A program made the translations under genes and the position numbers. A stretch of DNA of 45,625 nt from Desulfacinum sp. (GTDB lineage Bacteria > Desulfobacterota > Syntrophobacteria > Syntrophobacterales > DSM-9756): positions 1 through 45,625 of the forward strand of contig JACIYN010000022.1 of assembly GCA_014359885.1 (NCBI GenBank), in the 5' to 3' direction. Shown piece by piece: positions 23,372 to 31,457 of this stretch (its first letter is position 1; the number at the start of each line of letters is the position of its first letter). Under the pieces are notes generated by a model that saw only the letters and a program-made list of their open reading frames with translations, was not told the origin of the DNA and did no database searches.

Positions 23372-24760
23372 ATGACGCGAGGCCCGAGCATACTGATCGT
23401 GGACGATGAATTCTCCGTGCAGGAGTCCCTGCGCGTATGGTTCCAGAAATCGGGCTACGAAGCGGAAGGGGCGGCTTCCGGCCAAGAGGCCCTGGAGAAG
23501 CTCAGCCGGGAGGCCTATGACATCGTCTTTCTGGACATCATGATGCCGGGCATGAACGGCCTGGAGGCGCTCCGCCGGATCAAGGAAGAATATCCCGGCA
23601 CCCTGGTGGTCATGATGACCGCCTACGCATCCATCGAATCGGCCGTGGAAGCCATGAAGGAAGGGGCCAGCGACTATCTGCTCAAGCCCCTGGACCCGGA
23701 TCTTCTGGATCCCCTCATCGCGCGGCTCATGCACATGAAGGAGCTCATGGACGAAAACGTCCTGCTCCGGGAGCAGGTCTCCAGCATGGTCCGCTTCGAA
23801 AACCTGGTGGGGCGGTCCCGGGCCATGGAGCGGATCTTCGCCATGATCCGGGACGTGGCCCCCACGGACTCCCCGGTGCTCATCACAGGCGAGACGGGAA
23901 CGGGCAAGGAGATGGTGGCCAAGGCCATCCATGCCGTGAGCCCGCGCGCGGATGCGCCCTTCGTGGCCGTCAATTGCGGGGCCTTTCCCGAGCACCTGTT
24001 GGAAAGCGAGCTTTTCGGCCACGAAAAGGGGGCCTTTACCGGCGCGACCCAGGCGCGCAAGGGCCGCCTGGAGCTGTGCCACGGCGGAACCCTTTTCCTG
24101 GATGAAATCGGAGAGATTTCCCCCCGCATGCAGGTGGATCTCCTTCGGGTGCTGGATGAAAAGCGGTTTTTCCGGGTGGGCGGCGAAAAACCCATCCAGG
24201 TGGACTTTCGCGTGATCGCCGCCACCAACCGCGATCTGTCCAAGGCCATCGCCGAAGGCCGCTTCCGCTCCGATCTCTTCTATCGCCTCAACGTGATCTC
24301 CATCCACGTGCCGCCCCTGCGGGAACGTGTGGACGACATTCCGCTGTTGGCCACCCACTTTCTCAAGCGCTACAGCCGGGAAACCAACAAACAGGTGGAC
24401 GCCGTCAGCCGGGAAGCCATGGAACTGCTCAAGTCCTATTCCTGGCCCGGCAACGTGCGCGAGCTGCAAAACGCCATGGAACGTGCCGTGGTGCTGGCCA
24501 AGAAGAGGCGGATCGGACTGGAGGATCTGGCCTTTCTCCAGGCCCCGCCCCCGCTTCCCTCCGCCGACATGACCCTGGAGGAGGTGGAACGGCGGCACAT
24601 CGAACGAGTTCTTCGGAGCCAGAGCGGAAACATCTCCCGGGCGGCGGAAATCCTGGGGATTCACCGATCCACCCTGCACAAGAAGGTGCAGCATTACGGG
24701 ATCACGTGCACCCGAGGGCGGGGGCGTCCGCGGGGAAGCGTCCGGCGCATTCGAAAGTAA
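23372..24760 (+). CDS. Sigma54-dependent response regulator (NtrC family)
   Basis: This 462-residue regulator has a receiver with D55 (VFLDIMMPG) and YLLKP, then an AAA+ domain with Walker A GETGTGKE. Its sigma54-contact motif GAFTGA is intact near residues 220-225, with GGTLFLDEIGEIS as Walker B. The C-terminal Fis-type helix-turn-helix (NISRAAEILGIHRSTLHKKV) is followed by an Arg-rich tail (RGRGRPRGSVRRIRK) that may add DNA affinity. It starts ten bases after the kinase gene, so the two form a pair. The two sigma54 promoters at 13961 and 14417 are candidate targets. Confidence 0.93.
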   Translation: MTRGPSILIVDDEFSVQESLRVWFQKSGYEAEGAASGQEALEKLSREAYDIVFLDIMMPGMNGLEALRRIKEEYPGTLVVMMTAYASIESAVEAMKEGASDYLLKPLDPDLLDPLIARLMHMKELMDENVLLREQVSSMVRFENLVGRSRAMERIFAMIRDVAPTDSPVLITGETGTGKEMVAKAIHAVSPRADAPFVAVNCGAFPEHLLESELFGHEKGAFTGATQARKGRLELCHGGTLFLDEIGEISPRMQVDLLRVLDEKRFFRVGGEKPIQVDFRVIAATNRDLSKAIAEGRFRSDLFYRLNVISIHVPPLRERVDDIPLLATHFLKRYSRETNKQVDAVSREAMELLKSYSWPGNVRELQNAMERAVVLAKKRRIGLEDLAFLQAPPPLPSADMTLEEVERRHIERVLRSQSGNISRAAEILGIHRSTLHKKVQHYGITCTRGRGRPRGSVRRIRK

Positions 24761-24892
24761 AGTCCCGGCAAGGTTTTGAACAGGTTCTGAACCGTCCCTG
24801 AACGCAGACGGAAGATTCATGAACCTTTCCCCAACGGGGATGAGCCGGAAATGAACACGACTCCACAGCCTTTCCACAACGATTGAACACCC

Positions 24893-25444
24893 ATGGAGAT
24901 TCGCGGTGGGGTGGCCCTGGTGCCGTGCCGGAAGGTGAGCCCGCAGACCGTACGCACACTGGCCCGCAGTATCACGGAATTTGCCGGCCTGCCGGTGGAG
25001 GTGCACGACTTCTGGGAGCTTCCCCCGGAGGCCTACGACGGGATGCGCCGTCAATTCCACGCGGGCCGGGTTCTGGAAGCGGCCCGGAGCCTGGCTCCGG
25101 ACGCCCTGCGCGTCGTGGTGGTGGTGGGAAAGGACCTCTACCTGCCCATCTTCACCCATGTCTATGGGGAAGCGCACCTTTCGGGCCGCGCTGCCGTGGT
25201 TTCGCTCTACCGGTTGGAACTTCCCGAGGACGGCGTCTCTCCCTCTCGGGAGATCTTCTGGGACCGGGCGGCCAAGGTGGTGCTCCACGAATTGCTCCAC
25301 ACCTTCGGCCTGACCCACTGCCGCCACGCCGGATGCCTCATGCAGGCCGTGACCAGCACGCCCGCCCTGGATCGTCTGAATCGGCGCCTGTGCCGCTCCT
25401 GCCTCAACCTGTGGTCCGCCGTCCGAAACGACCTGAAGATTTAG
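24893..25444 (+). CDS. amzA: Archaemetzincin-type zinc metalloprotease
   Basis: This 183-residue protein has the complete peptidase M54 signature HELLHTFGLTHC (H132, E133, H136, H142). It is followed by the structural zinc Cys set C143, C148 (with M150 of the Met-turn region) and C167-x2-C170. The N-terminal part (VVVVVGKDLYLPIFTHVYGEAHLSGRAAV, in two runs) is the usual alpha/beta scaffold. No signal peptide is present, so it should be cytoplasmic. Substrates of bacterial archaemetzincins are unknown. No clear Shine-Dalgarno precedes ATG 24893. The stop TAG is part of a TTAG next to a degenerate MITE end. Confidence 0.9.
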   Translation: MEIRGGVALVPCRKVSPQTVRTLARSITEFAGLPVEVHDFWELPPEAYDGMRRQFHAGRVLEAARSLAPDALRVVVVVGKDLYLPIFTHVYGEAHLSGRAAVVSLYRLELPEDGVSPSREIFWDRAAKVVLHELLHTFGLTHCRHAGCLMQAVTSTPALDRLNRRLCRSCLNLWSAVRNDLKI

Positions 25445-25460
25445 GAGGCTATCTGAAAAC
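25445..25460 (+). mobile_element. Remnant end of a MITE-like element
   Basis: GAGGCTATCTGAAAAC resembles the left end GAGGCTGTCCGAAAAC of the element at 17774, again preceded by TTAG. No matching right end was found nearby, so it is a solo or decayed copy. Confidence 0.5.
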
Positions 25461-25504
25461 GCCAGGGATGAGCGGGCACTCTCTCGCGGTTTTCGCCGCA
25501 CTCC

Positions 25505-25612
25505 ATTTGCGTCTATTCGCGTTCATTTGCGGTTCCCATTCCCATGGACCAAGGGAGAAACGAGCTTTTCCGAAGCAGGCCACGGTAGGGGCGAATGGTG
25601 ATTCGCTCCCGC
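25505..25612. repeat. 9-nt periodic repeat and degenerate GGGGCG palindrome
   Basis: Positions 25505-25535 hold TTTGCGTCTATTCGCG with units about nine bases apart, of a type also found inverted at 29296. Positions 25585-25612 hold a degenerate palindrome (GGTAGGGGCGAAT / ATTCGCTCCCGC). Nothing coding is supported between the protease and the next gene. Confidence 0.5.
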
Positions 25613-25638
25613 ATGGGCGTTTATGGGCGCGTTTCATA

Positions 25639-25664
25639 CAAAAAGGGCGCACTGGCGTGCGCCC
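25639..25664 (-). terminator. Terminator of the H-protein-like gene
   Basis: On the minus strand GGGCGCAC and GTGCGCCC form an eight-base stem with a four-base loop (25645-25664), followed by TTTTT. It lies 50 bases after the gene's stop. Confidence 0.75.
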
Positions 25665-25713
25665 GAAGCAGCGGAAAATGTTCAAACCGTGTTCAAAACC
25701 GGTGCATGGGCTG

Positions 25714-26610
25714 TCAGGTGCGGAAGAATTCGCGCACCAGCCGATCCCAGCCCACCTCGGGCACCTGCCCATAGACGTCGTCCACGGGCGGAGAGCCCGT
25801 GGCGGCCATGGCGGCCGCATCGCCCAGGACGATCTGAAGCAGCCGCTCCGCTTCGCCGTAGAGCCATTCCTTTCCCATCTCGCCGAAGTAAAGGGGTTCC
25901 AGATTCTTCTTCAGGGCCTCCGGTTCCACCAGGTAGAGCCACCCGTTCACGTAGGGGTCGTCGTGGGCCAGACGCGGGTCGTGCAAGGAATCCACGTTGA
26001 CCGCCAGCACTGTGCCGTCCACCGGGCTCAGCACCCGGGCCGTGTGGGATTCCCGGTGGAGGGTGAAGCCTTCCTTTTCCTGGCGCACGCGGTTTCCGGG
26101 TCCGGGAACTTCCACCACATCCGCTCGGCCCACCAGCTTCCAGCCGAAATCGTCCAGACCCACGCGCACCCGGCCGCCGTATTCCACCCGCGCCCAGGCG
26201 TGGCCCAGGTGATAATAATAGCTGTCCGAATAGCGGTAGCCCGCCACTGTGACGATGGGCACCGCCCCCATGGGATGGATGGCGTCCACGTCTTCCAGCA
26301 TCTGATCGAATTCGCACACGTCGCATCGGAAATCGTTGCCGCATTTTCGAACCGCCACCCGGCCGGTGAGCATGTGCCGGCAGACCCGCTCCATATAACT
26401 TCGCTCCTTGGATTCCTCCCGGAAAGGCCGAACTTTTCGCCCCGCCTTTTCCCTGCCGGAACGGATGGCGGCGCTCATGGCCTTGTCGAAGGCGCACGTG
26501 GTGCAATCGAAGGCGTTTTCGCAGCGCTTGAAGGCCACGATGCCGGAGCGCATCCAGATGCACTCTTCCTGGACAAAATTGAATCCATGCACTTTGCTCT
26601 TCTTTTCCAT
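25714..26610 (-). CDS. Glycine-cleavage H-like domain protein without lipoyl lysine, with two Cys clusters
   Basis: This 298-residue protein carries two N-terminal clusters of identical spacing, C-x12-C-x5-C-x2-C, at C17/C30/C36/C39 and C77/C90/C96/C99. Each ends in CxFD. They probably bind Fe-S or zinc. Residues about 130-230 are H-protein-like (HLGHAWARVEYGGRVRVGLD, LSPVDGTVLAVNVD, DPYVNGWLYLVEP). The lipoylation motif ESVK reads ESHT, with Thr190 in place of the Lys, so it cannot be lipoylated there. Similar proteins occur beside redox enzymes in sulfate reducers. It may be a structural or sensory relative. It is transcribed alone and away from the sigma54 genes. Confidence 0.8.
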   Translation of the reverse strand: MEKKSKVHGFNFVQEECIWMRSGIVAFKRCENAFDCTTCAFDKAMSAAIRSGREKAGRKVRPFREESKERSYMERVCRHMLTGRVAVRKCGNDFRCDVCEFDQMLEDVDAIHPMGAVPIVTVAGYRYSDSYYYHLGHAWARVEYGGRVRVGLDDFGWKLVGRADVVEVPGPGNRVRQEKEGFTLHRESHTARVLSPVDGTVLAVNVDSLHDPRLAHDDPYVNGWLYLVEPEALKKNLEPLYFGEMGKEWLYGEAERLLQIVLGDAAAMAATGSPPVDDVYGQVPEVGWDRLVREFFRT

Positions 26611-26908
26611 GACCGCCTCCTGTTCGGGGTCTCCGTTCCCCGTCGGTTTTCGAGAAGGGGCGGCAGATCGGCCCTCGCCGGCCCTCTCCCCGCCATTGAC
26701 CTTTCGGCTGACCTAAGGTAAAGGCAAGGGGCGTGCCGCATCGGCGGATGAGGGAGTATGTACTGTTGATTCAACGGTTTAGATGCAGAAGGCCGAATCC
26801 TTCCGGAGACCGGGCGGGCTCGAAAGCGTCGCATTTTGCGCCTCTTGCCGGCGGCCTGCAAAGAGGAATATACGGTAACAGACCAGAAAAAAAGGATATT
26901 GGCGAATA
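26611..26908. other. Divergent intergenic region
   Basis: No gene is seen. A weak sigma70-like pair TTGCCG (26845-26850) and TATACG (26869-26874), 18 bases apart, may serve the rightward membrane protein gene. No repeat family member was found. Confidence 0.3.
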
Positions 26909-27427
26909 ATGTGGAATGAAGCCACATATGTGGAAGAACGCGGCACATTTTCCCGCCGGGGGAGATGGCCGGCGCTTTTTCTGGGGGTTTTTCTGGCGGC
27001 CTTGCCCCGCGCCGTGTGGGCCACCCAGGTGCACGCCGAACCGGAAGGTCTTTACGCCCACCAGCTGGCCCACGCCTTCTTTCTCGTCTCCATGGGGATT
27101 CTGGTCTACTGGCTGCGGGAAAGGCATCTGACGCAGCACCGGGGATGGCGCTACCTGCAATATGCGGCGATCTTTTTCATTCTATGGAACGTGGACACCA
27201 TGTTCGTCCACCATCTGGAAGGGCGGGAAGATCTGTTTCTCACCTTTTCCAAGGGGACCTTGCAGGCCGCCCTCCAGCCCTTTCCCGGGCGGGAGTGGCT
27301 CACCTGGGCCTTCTATCTCGGCAAGATGGACCATTTGCTGTGCGTGCCGGCCATTCTGTTTCTCTATCTTTCCCTGCGTGAACTCATCCGCACCGGATAC
27401 CGGTTTCCCAGGAGCGAAAACGGGTGA
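26909..27427 (+). CDS. Membrane protein with four predicted helices, partner of the next kinase
   Basis: This 172-residue protein has hydrophobic segments near residues 22-38, 52-68, 83-100 and 135-158. His residues lie on or near the helices (HQLAHAFFLVS, VHHLEG, KMDHLL). It overlaps the next gene by one base (TGATG), so translation is coupled to a membrane histidine kinase. It is probably a sensor or accessory membrane subunit for it. I recognise no family motif. The repeated His near membrane faces could bind heme or metal, but this is speculation. The Shine-Dalgarno is weak (AAGGA, about 14 bases upstream). Confidence 0.75.
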   Translation: MWNEATYVEERGTFSRRGRWPALFLGVFLAALPRAVWATQVHAEPEGLYAHQLAHAFFLVSMGILVYWLRERHLTQHRGWRYLQYAAIFFILWNVDTMFVHHLEGREDLFLTFSKGTLQAALQPFPGREWLTWAFYLGKMDHLLCVPAILFLYLSLRELIRTGYRFPRSENG

Positions 27428-28953
27428 TGCAACTTCCATTCTGGCCCGTCTTGCTGGTGGATCTGCTGGGATCGGCCCTCATGATCGTCTTTTCGATCCT
27501 GTGCGTGCGGCTGTCCTTCCAGTTGCGCAACCAGGATCGGGAGAACGTGGTCTGGACCTACCTGCTCATGGTCTCCCACGCCCTCACGGCCTTCGCCGTC
27601 TCCCGGGGCGTGGGGCATATCGCCAAGGAGCTCCTGATCCTGGGAGACCGCCCGGACATCTGGGCTGCCCTGCGGCCCTACAGCGGGTCCATCAACACCA
27701 TCACCTTCTGCGTGGTGGGGGCGGTCACGCTCTTTTTCGAGCGCATCTGGCGGGTGTACCAGCAGGTGCTCCGCGACAAGGAAGCACTCCAGGAAGCCCA
27801 TGAGAAGCTCCTTTTCATGAACAAGCACCTGGAGGACCTGGTGCTGGAGCGCACCCAGGAGCTGGCCCGTTCGGAGGGCAAATACCGGAGGATCTTCGAG
27901 GTTTCCCGGGACATGATCGCCGTGGTGGATGCCGGTGGCACCATCTTGGACATCAATCCGGCGGGGCGGGAGATGCTCGCCATCCCCCACCATCTGGCGG
28001 GACACGGTTCCGGGCTGCCCGATTTCGGCAGCTTCTTCGTCCGCCGGGAGGACTGGGATCGACTCCGCGAGAGGATCCTGAGGGACTGTTACGTGGGGGA
28101 TGCGGAAACGGAGCTGGTGGCGGCCGACGGCCGGGAACTGCACGTTCTGCTGAGTGCGGCCAGCGAATGCGAAGTGAGCCGCAAGACGGAGATCTTCCAC
28201 TTCGTGGTCAAGGATATTTCCCAGCGCAAGGCCATGCAGCAGCAGCTCCTGCAGGCGGACAAGCTGGCTTCCATCGGGCAGCTGGCGGCCGGGATTGCCC
28301 ACGAGATCAACAATCCCCTGGGAATCATCCTGGGCTATACGCAGCTGCTCATCCGCGAGGAACCCGAGGGGACCGAGCGCTACGAAGATCTCAAAACCAT
28401 TGAAAGGCATTCCCGAACGTGCAAGACCATCGTGGAGGACCTGCTGAGCTTTTCGCGGCGTGCCCACACCAAGAAGGAAACGGCCAGCCTTCATGAAACC
28501 ATCGAGGAGGTCCTGAGCGTGGTACGCCACAACCTGGAGCTGGACCAGATCCGGGTGGAAAAGGATTTCGATCCGGCCGTTCCCCTCCTGGTCTTGGACA
28601 AGGACAAGATGCGCCAGGTCTTCATGAACCTCATCATGAACGCCAAGCAGGCCATCGGCAAAGACGGGTGGATCCGCGTGGAGACCCGCTTCGATCCCGG
28701 GCGCAGACAAATCCGGGTGGCCGTCCGCGACAACGGATGCGGCATCCACCCCAGGGATCTCCCCCGGATCTTCGATCCCTTCTTCACCACCAAGGGGACC
28801 GGCGAGGGAACCGGCCTGGGGCTTTCGGTGAGCTACGGCATCGTCAAGAACCATGGCGGAGACATTTGGGTGGAGAGCCAGGTGGGGGAGGGATCCACCT
28901 TCACGGTGGTGCTGCCCGTGGAGAATGAGGAGGAAGAGAATGCGGGCACCTAG
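27427..28953 (+). CDS. Membrane sensor histidine kinase with PAS domain
   Basis: This 508-residue kinase has three or four N-terminal membrane segments (to about residue 115). Next is a coiled coil (KEALQEAHEKLLFMNKHLED), then a PAS domain (YRRIFEVSRDMIAVVDAGGT, to about 275). HisKA has its phospho-His in AAGIAHEINNPLGII, and HATPase motifs are NLIMNAKQAIG, DNGCGIHPRDLPRIFDPFFT and GTGLGLSVSYGI. It should be an inner membrane sensor that phosphorylates the sigma54 regulator encoded 520 bases downstream. Its TAG stop is the end of a CTAG at the left border of a MITE-like element, which separates it from its regulator. Confidence 0.92.
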   Translation: MQLPFWPVLLVDLLGSALMIVFSILCVRLSFQLRNQDRENVVWTYLLMVSHALTAFAVSRGVGHIAKELLILGDRPDIWAALRPYSGSINTITFCVVGAVTLFFERIWRVYQQVLRDKEALQEAHEKLLFMNKHLEDLVLERTQELARSEGKYRRIFEVSRDMIAVVDAGGTILDINPAGREMLAIPHHLAGHGSGLPDFGSFFVRREDWDRLRERILRDCYVGDAETELVAADGRELHVLLSAASECEVSRKTEIFHFVVKDISQRKAMQQQLLQADKLASIGQLAAGIAHEINNPLGIILGYTQLLIREEPEGTERYEDLKTIERHSRTCKTIVEDLLSFSRRAHTKKETASLHETIEEVLSVVRHNLELDQIRVEKDFDPAVPLLVLDKDKMRQVFMNLIMNAKQAIGKDGWIRVETRFDPGRRQIRVAVRDNGCGIHPRDLPRIFDPFFTTKGTGEGTGLGLSVSYGIVKNHGGDIWVESQVGEGSTFTVVLPVENEEEENAGT

Positions 28954-29168
28954 GAGGCTGTCCGAGAACTCCGCGGGCGACCTCTTTTCTCGTAGCGCAG
29001 CCCTTTAGGGCTGCGGAGGAACCCCCGGACGTCAAATGGGCCATCGCCTATTTCCTGTCGCTTCATGGAGTTACGATGACCCTTTCCGCGGGGCTGAAGC
29101 CCCGCGGCTACGAGGAGGACCAAAATTCCTCGGCCTTGTATGTCGGAGAACCATTGTGGGACAGGCTC
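28954..29168 (+). mobile_element. MITE-like element, 215 bp
   Basis: Ends GAGGCTGTCCGAGAA and GTGGGACAGGCTC are inverted. CTAG lies on the left (28950-28953) and CTTG on the right. It has the same internal CTCGTAGC...GCTACGAG arms and two hairpins as the copy at 17774, in the same orientation. It is inserted directly behind the kinase gene. Confidence 0.75.
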
Positions 29169-29191
29169 CTTGACCGTCCGTGTGCGAGGAA

Positions 29192-29221
29192 TGTCGGGGC
29201 GAATCATCCTTCGCCCCGACA
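29192..29221. repeat. GGGGCG palindrome
   Basis: Arms TGTCGGGGCGAA / TTCGCCCCGACA surround six bases. It belongs to the family at 18121. Confidence 0.75.
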
Positions 29222-29295
29222 GGGATCTGCTTGCCAAAGGTGCGTTTCATCCTTCGTTGTCACGGGCCGTCCGGGATGGGGGTTGATACGAAAGA

Positions 29296-29368
29296 AAACC
29301 GCGGATGAACGCGAATGGACGCCAAGGAGTCCTTTCCATTGTAGGGGCGGTTCGCGAACCGCCCCTAC
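29296..29368. repeat. 9-nt periodic repeat and 28-bp GGGGCG palindrome
   Basis: Positions 29296-29322 read ACCGCGGATGAACGCGAATG, the inverse of the repeat at 25505. Positions 29341-29368 are a perfect palindrome with arms GTAGGGGCGGTTCG / CGAACCGCCCCTAC, an extended copy of the one at 18051. The 500-base gap before the regulator gene is thus almost wholly repeats. Confidence 0.7.
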
Positions 29369-29471
29369 GCGAGCAACGGAGACGGGAGCGATCGAGGTAT
29401 GGGGGGCGGCCGCTGCAGAAAGACGATCAGCTCCCGGGGCGAGGGCGCCCCTGGTGAACGACGTGGTGACC

Positions 29472-30902
29472 ATGAATGAAAAAGAGCTCCAGTTCAAGGA
29501 ACGCATCCTGGTGGTGGACGACGAGCCGGACCTTCTCCGGCTGCTGACCAGGACGCTGCCGAGGGATCTGGATTGCGACGTCCTGACCGCCACTTCCGGC
29601 GAGAAGGCCATGCAGGCGCTCCAGGAAGAAACCGTGGATTTGGTTCTTCTGGACATGAAGATGCCCGGCATGGACGGGCTCGACGTGCTGGAACGGATTC
29701 GGGCCGATTATCCCTGGTTGACCGTCATCATGATGACCGCCCACGGGTGCATCGAGCTGGCCGTGCAGGCCATGCGCAAGGGGGCCTACGACTTCATCAC
29801 CAAGCCCTTCGATCATGACGCCCTGGTCTTTTCGGTGGAGAAAGCCCTGGAACGCAGCCGTCTCATCCGGGAAAACCTCCACCTCCAGCGGAGGCTCAAG
29901 GGGGAGAAATCCTTCCAGAATATCGTGGGCAAAAGCCCCGCCATGCAGCGGGTGTTCGACGCCCTGCAGATGGTGGCCGATTCCGATCTGACGGTGCTCA
30001 TCACGGGGGAGTCGGGGACCGGAAAGGATCTGGTGGCCCGGGCGATCCACAACCTGAGTCGGCGAAAGGACGGACCCTTTGTGGCGGTCAACTGCCCCAC
30101 GGTGCCGGAAAATATCCTGGAAAGCGAACTGTTCGGCTACCGCAAGGGCGCCTTCACCCATGCCACCCAGAACAAGATGGGGCTTTTCCAGGAAGCCCAT
30201 CGCGGCACCCTGTTCCTGGACGAAATTGGAGACATCTCCACCAGCATCCAGACCAAGCTGCTCCGGGTGCTTCAGGAAAAGACCATCAAGCCTCTGGGGG
30301 ATACCAAGGACATCCGGGTGGACGTTCGGGTGGTGGCCTCCACCAACCGAAACCTTCAGGAAAAGATGCGCACGGGCGAATTCCGGGAAGATCTCTACTA
30401 CCGGTTGAACGTGGTGCCCATCGAGATGCCTCCGTTGCGGGAGCGCCGGGAAGATATTCCGCTTCTGGTGGATCACTTCCTGAAAATCCACGGAAAAGAA
30501 CTGAACTGTCCCGCCAAGACCGTCTCCCCCGAACTCATGGACCTGTTTCTGCGCCGCGACTGGGAGGGCAATGTGCGGGAGCTGGAAAACACCGTCATGC
30601 GGGGCATCCTTTTCGCCCCGGGCGAAGAGATCCTGCCCGAACACGTGGGTTTTTCCGAGGGACGCCTTCCCTGCAGCCTTCTGGGAGAAGAGGCCATCCA
30701 CGACCTGCCCTACCGGGAGGCCAAGGAAGAGGTGCTCCGGCGCTTCAATACCGCCTACATCGAAAGGCTTCTGTCCATAACGGACGGCAACGTGACCCGG
30801 GCGGCCAAGATGTGCGGCCTGGAGCGGCAGGCGCTCCAGCAGGTGATGCGCCGGTTCAATATCCGGGCCGATAAGTTTCGGGCGAAGCCCACAGAGGAAT
30901 AG
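29472..30902 (+). CDS. Sigma54-type response regulator with altered GAFTHA motif
   Basis: This 476-residue NtrC-family regulator has a receiver (LVVDDEPD, D61 in LVLLDMKMPG, FITKPF). The AAA+ domain has Walker A TGESGTGKD and Walker B GTLFLDEIGDIS, and a Fis-type helix-turn-helix ends the protein (NVTRAAKMCGLERQALQQVM). The sigma54-contact loop reads GAFTHA (near residues 226-231), with His replacing the second Gly of GAFTGA. That change may weaken or retune sigma54 activation. ATG 29472 is preferred because receiver similarity begins right after it; the frame is open further upstream through repeats. It is the probable partner of the preceding kinase. Confidence 0.9.
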   Translation: MNEKELQFKERILVVDDEPDLLRLLTRTLPRDLDCDVLTATSGEKAMQALQEETVDLVLLDMKMPGMDGLDVLERIRADYPWLTVIMMTAHGCIELAVQAMRKGAYDFITKPFDHDALVFSVEKALERSRLIRENLHLQRRLKGEKSFQNIVGKSPAMQRVFDALQMVADSDLTVLITGESGTGKDLVARAIHNLSRRKDGPFVAVNCPTVPENILESELFGYRKGAFTHATQNKMGLFQEAHRGTLFLDEIGDISTSIQTKLLRVLQEKTIKPLGDTKDIRVDVRVVASTNRNLQEKMRTGEFREDLYYRLNVVPIEMPPLRERREDIPLLVDHFLKIHGKELNCPAKTVSPELMDLFLRRDWEGNVRELENTVMRGILFAPGEEILPEHVGFSEGRLPCSLLGEEAIHDLPYREAKEEVLRRFNTAYIERLLSITDGNVTRAAKMCGLERQALQQVMRRFNIRADKFRAKPTEE

Positions 30903-30917
30903 GCCGTAGGGCCTCCC

Positions 30918-30951
30918 AATTTCCCTGGCCCCCTCTGGAAAAAGGGGAAAT
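30918..30951. repeat. Degenerate CCCCC...GGGG hairpin repeat
   Basis: CAATTTCCC and GGGGAAATTG flank a CCCCCTCTGGAAAAAGGGG core. It lies just after the regulator gene and may act as a stem at the end of its mRNA. No T tract follows. Confidence 0.45.
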
Positions 30952-31025
30952 TGCGTCCTGCACGGGCCATAGCCGACCCCTTCCCACCGGGGAGCTCTTC
31001 CGTACCTGAGTCCCTCCCACCTTAG

Positions 31026-31238
31026 GAGGTTGTCCGAGATCGCCATGGATGACTGTTTTTCGCGTGGCGCAGCCCTTTAGGGCTGCGGAAGAACCCTCGG
31101 ACGTTTAATGGCCATGGGGTATTTCCTGCCACTTCATGGGATTGCGATGGGCCTCCCCGCGGGGCCGAAGCCCCGCGGCTACGAAAAAACAGAAGTTTCC
31201 CGGCCTCTTGATCCGTAAAAACATTCTCGGAGAGCCTC
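31026..31238 (+). mobile_element. MITE-like element, 213 bp
   Basis: Ends GAGGTTGTCCGAG and CTCGGAGAGCCTC are inverted repeats. TTAG lies on the left (31022-31025) and CTGG on the right. The internal GCAGCCCTTTAGGGCTGC hairpin and the GGGGCCGAAGCCCC hairpin match the other copies. This copy is the most diverged. Confidence 0.7.
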
Positions 31239-31457
31239 CTGGACTGAAGAAGTGCCGGGTTGACCAGGCCCGTGGCGGATGGTTAATGTTCCAGTGAGGT
31301 TCAGAGTTACAGGTAGTACGCTCGTACCGATCGGCATCCGTCCTATTTTTGTTCCCGTTCGATCGCACGCTCCATGGCATGAAACCTCCAATGGAGAAAA
31401 CCGGCGGTGGGATGTGCCGCCGGGTCTTCCAATCCACGAAGGAAGGAGGTGGCAAGC
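31239..31457 (+). other. Leader region of the small Fe-S protein gene, with a hairpin
   Basis: No coding region is supported. CCGGCGG and CCGCCGG (near 31403-31425) form a seven-base stem with a nine-base loop, about 30 bases before the start codon. It has no T run and matches no riboswitch that I recognise. An operator or mRNA structure is possible. Confidence 0.35.

Noticed and set aside
26689..26705. A GG-N10-GC pattern upstream of the H-protein-like gene as a sigma54 site
   Set aside because: The -12 block is GGGC rather than TTGC, and the match is expected by chance in GC-rich DNA.
29076..29471. Extended N-terminus of the second sigma54 regulator
   Set aside because: The upstream open frame passes through a MITE-like element and palindromes, and receiver similarity begins just after ATG 29472.
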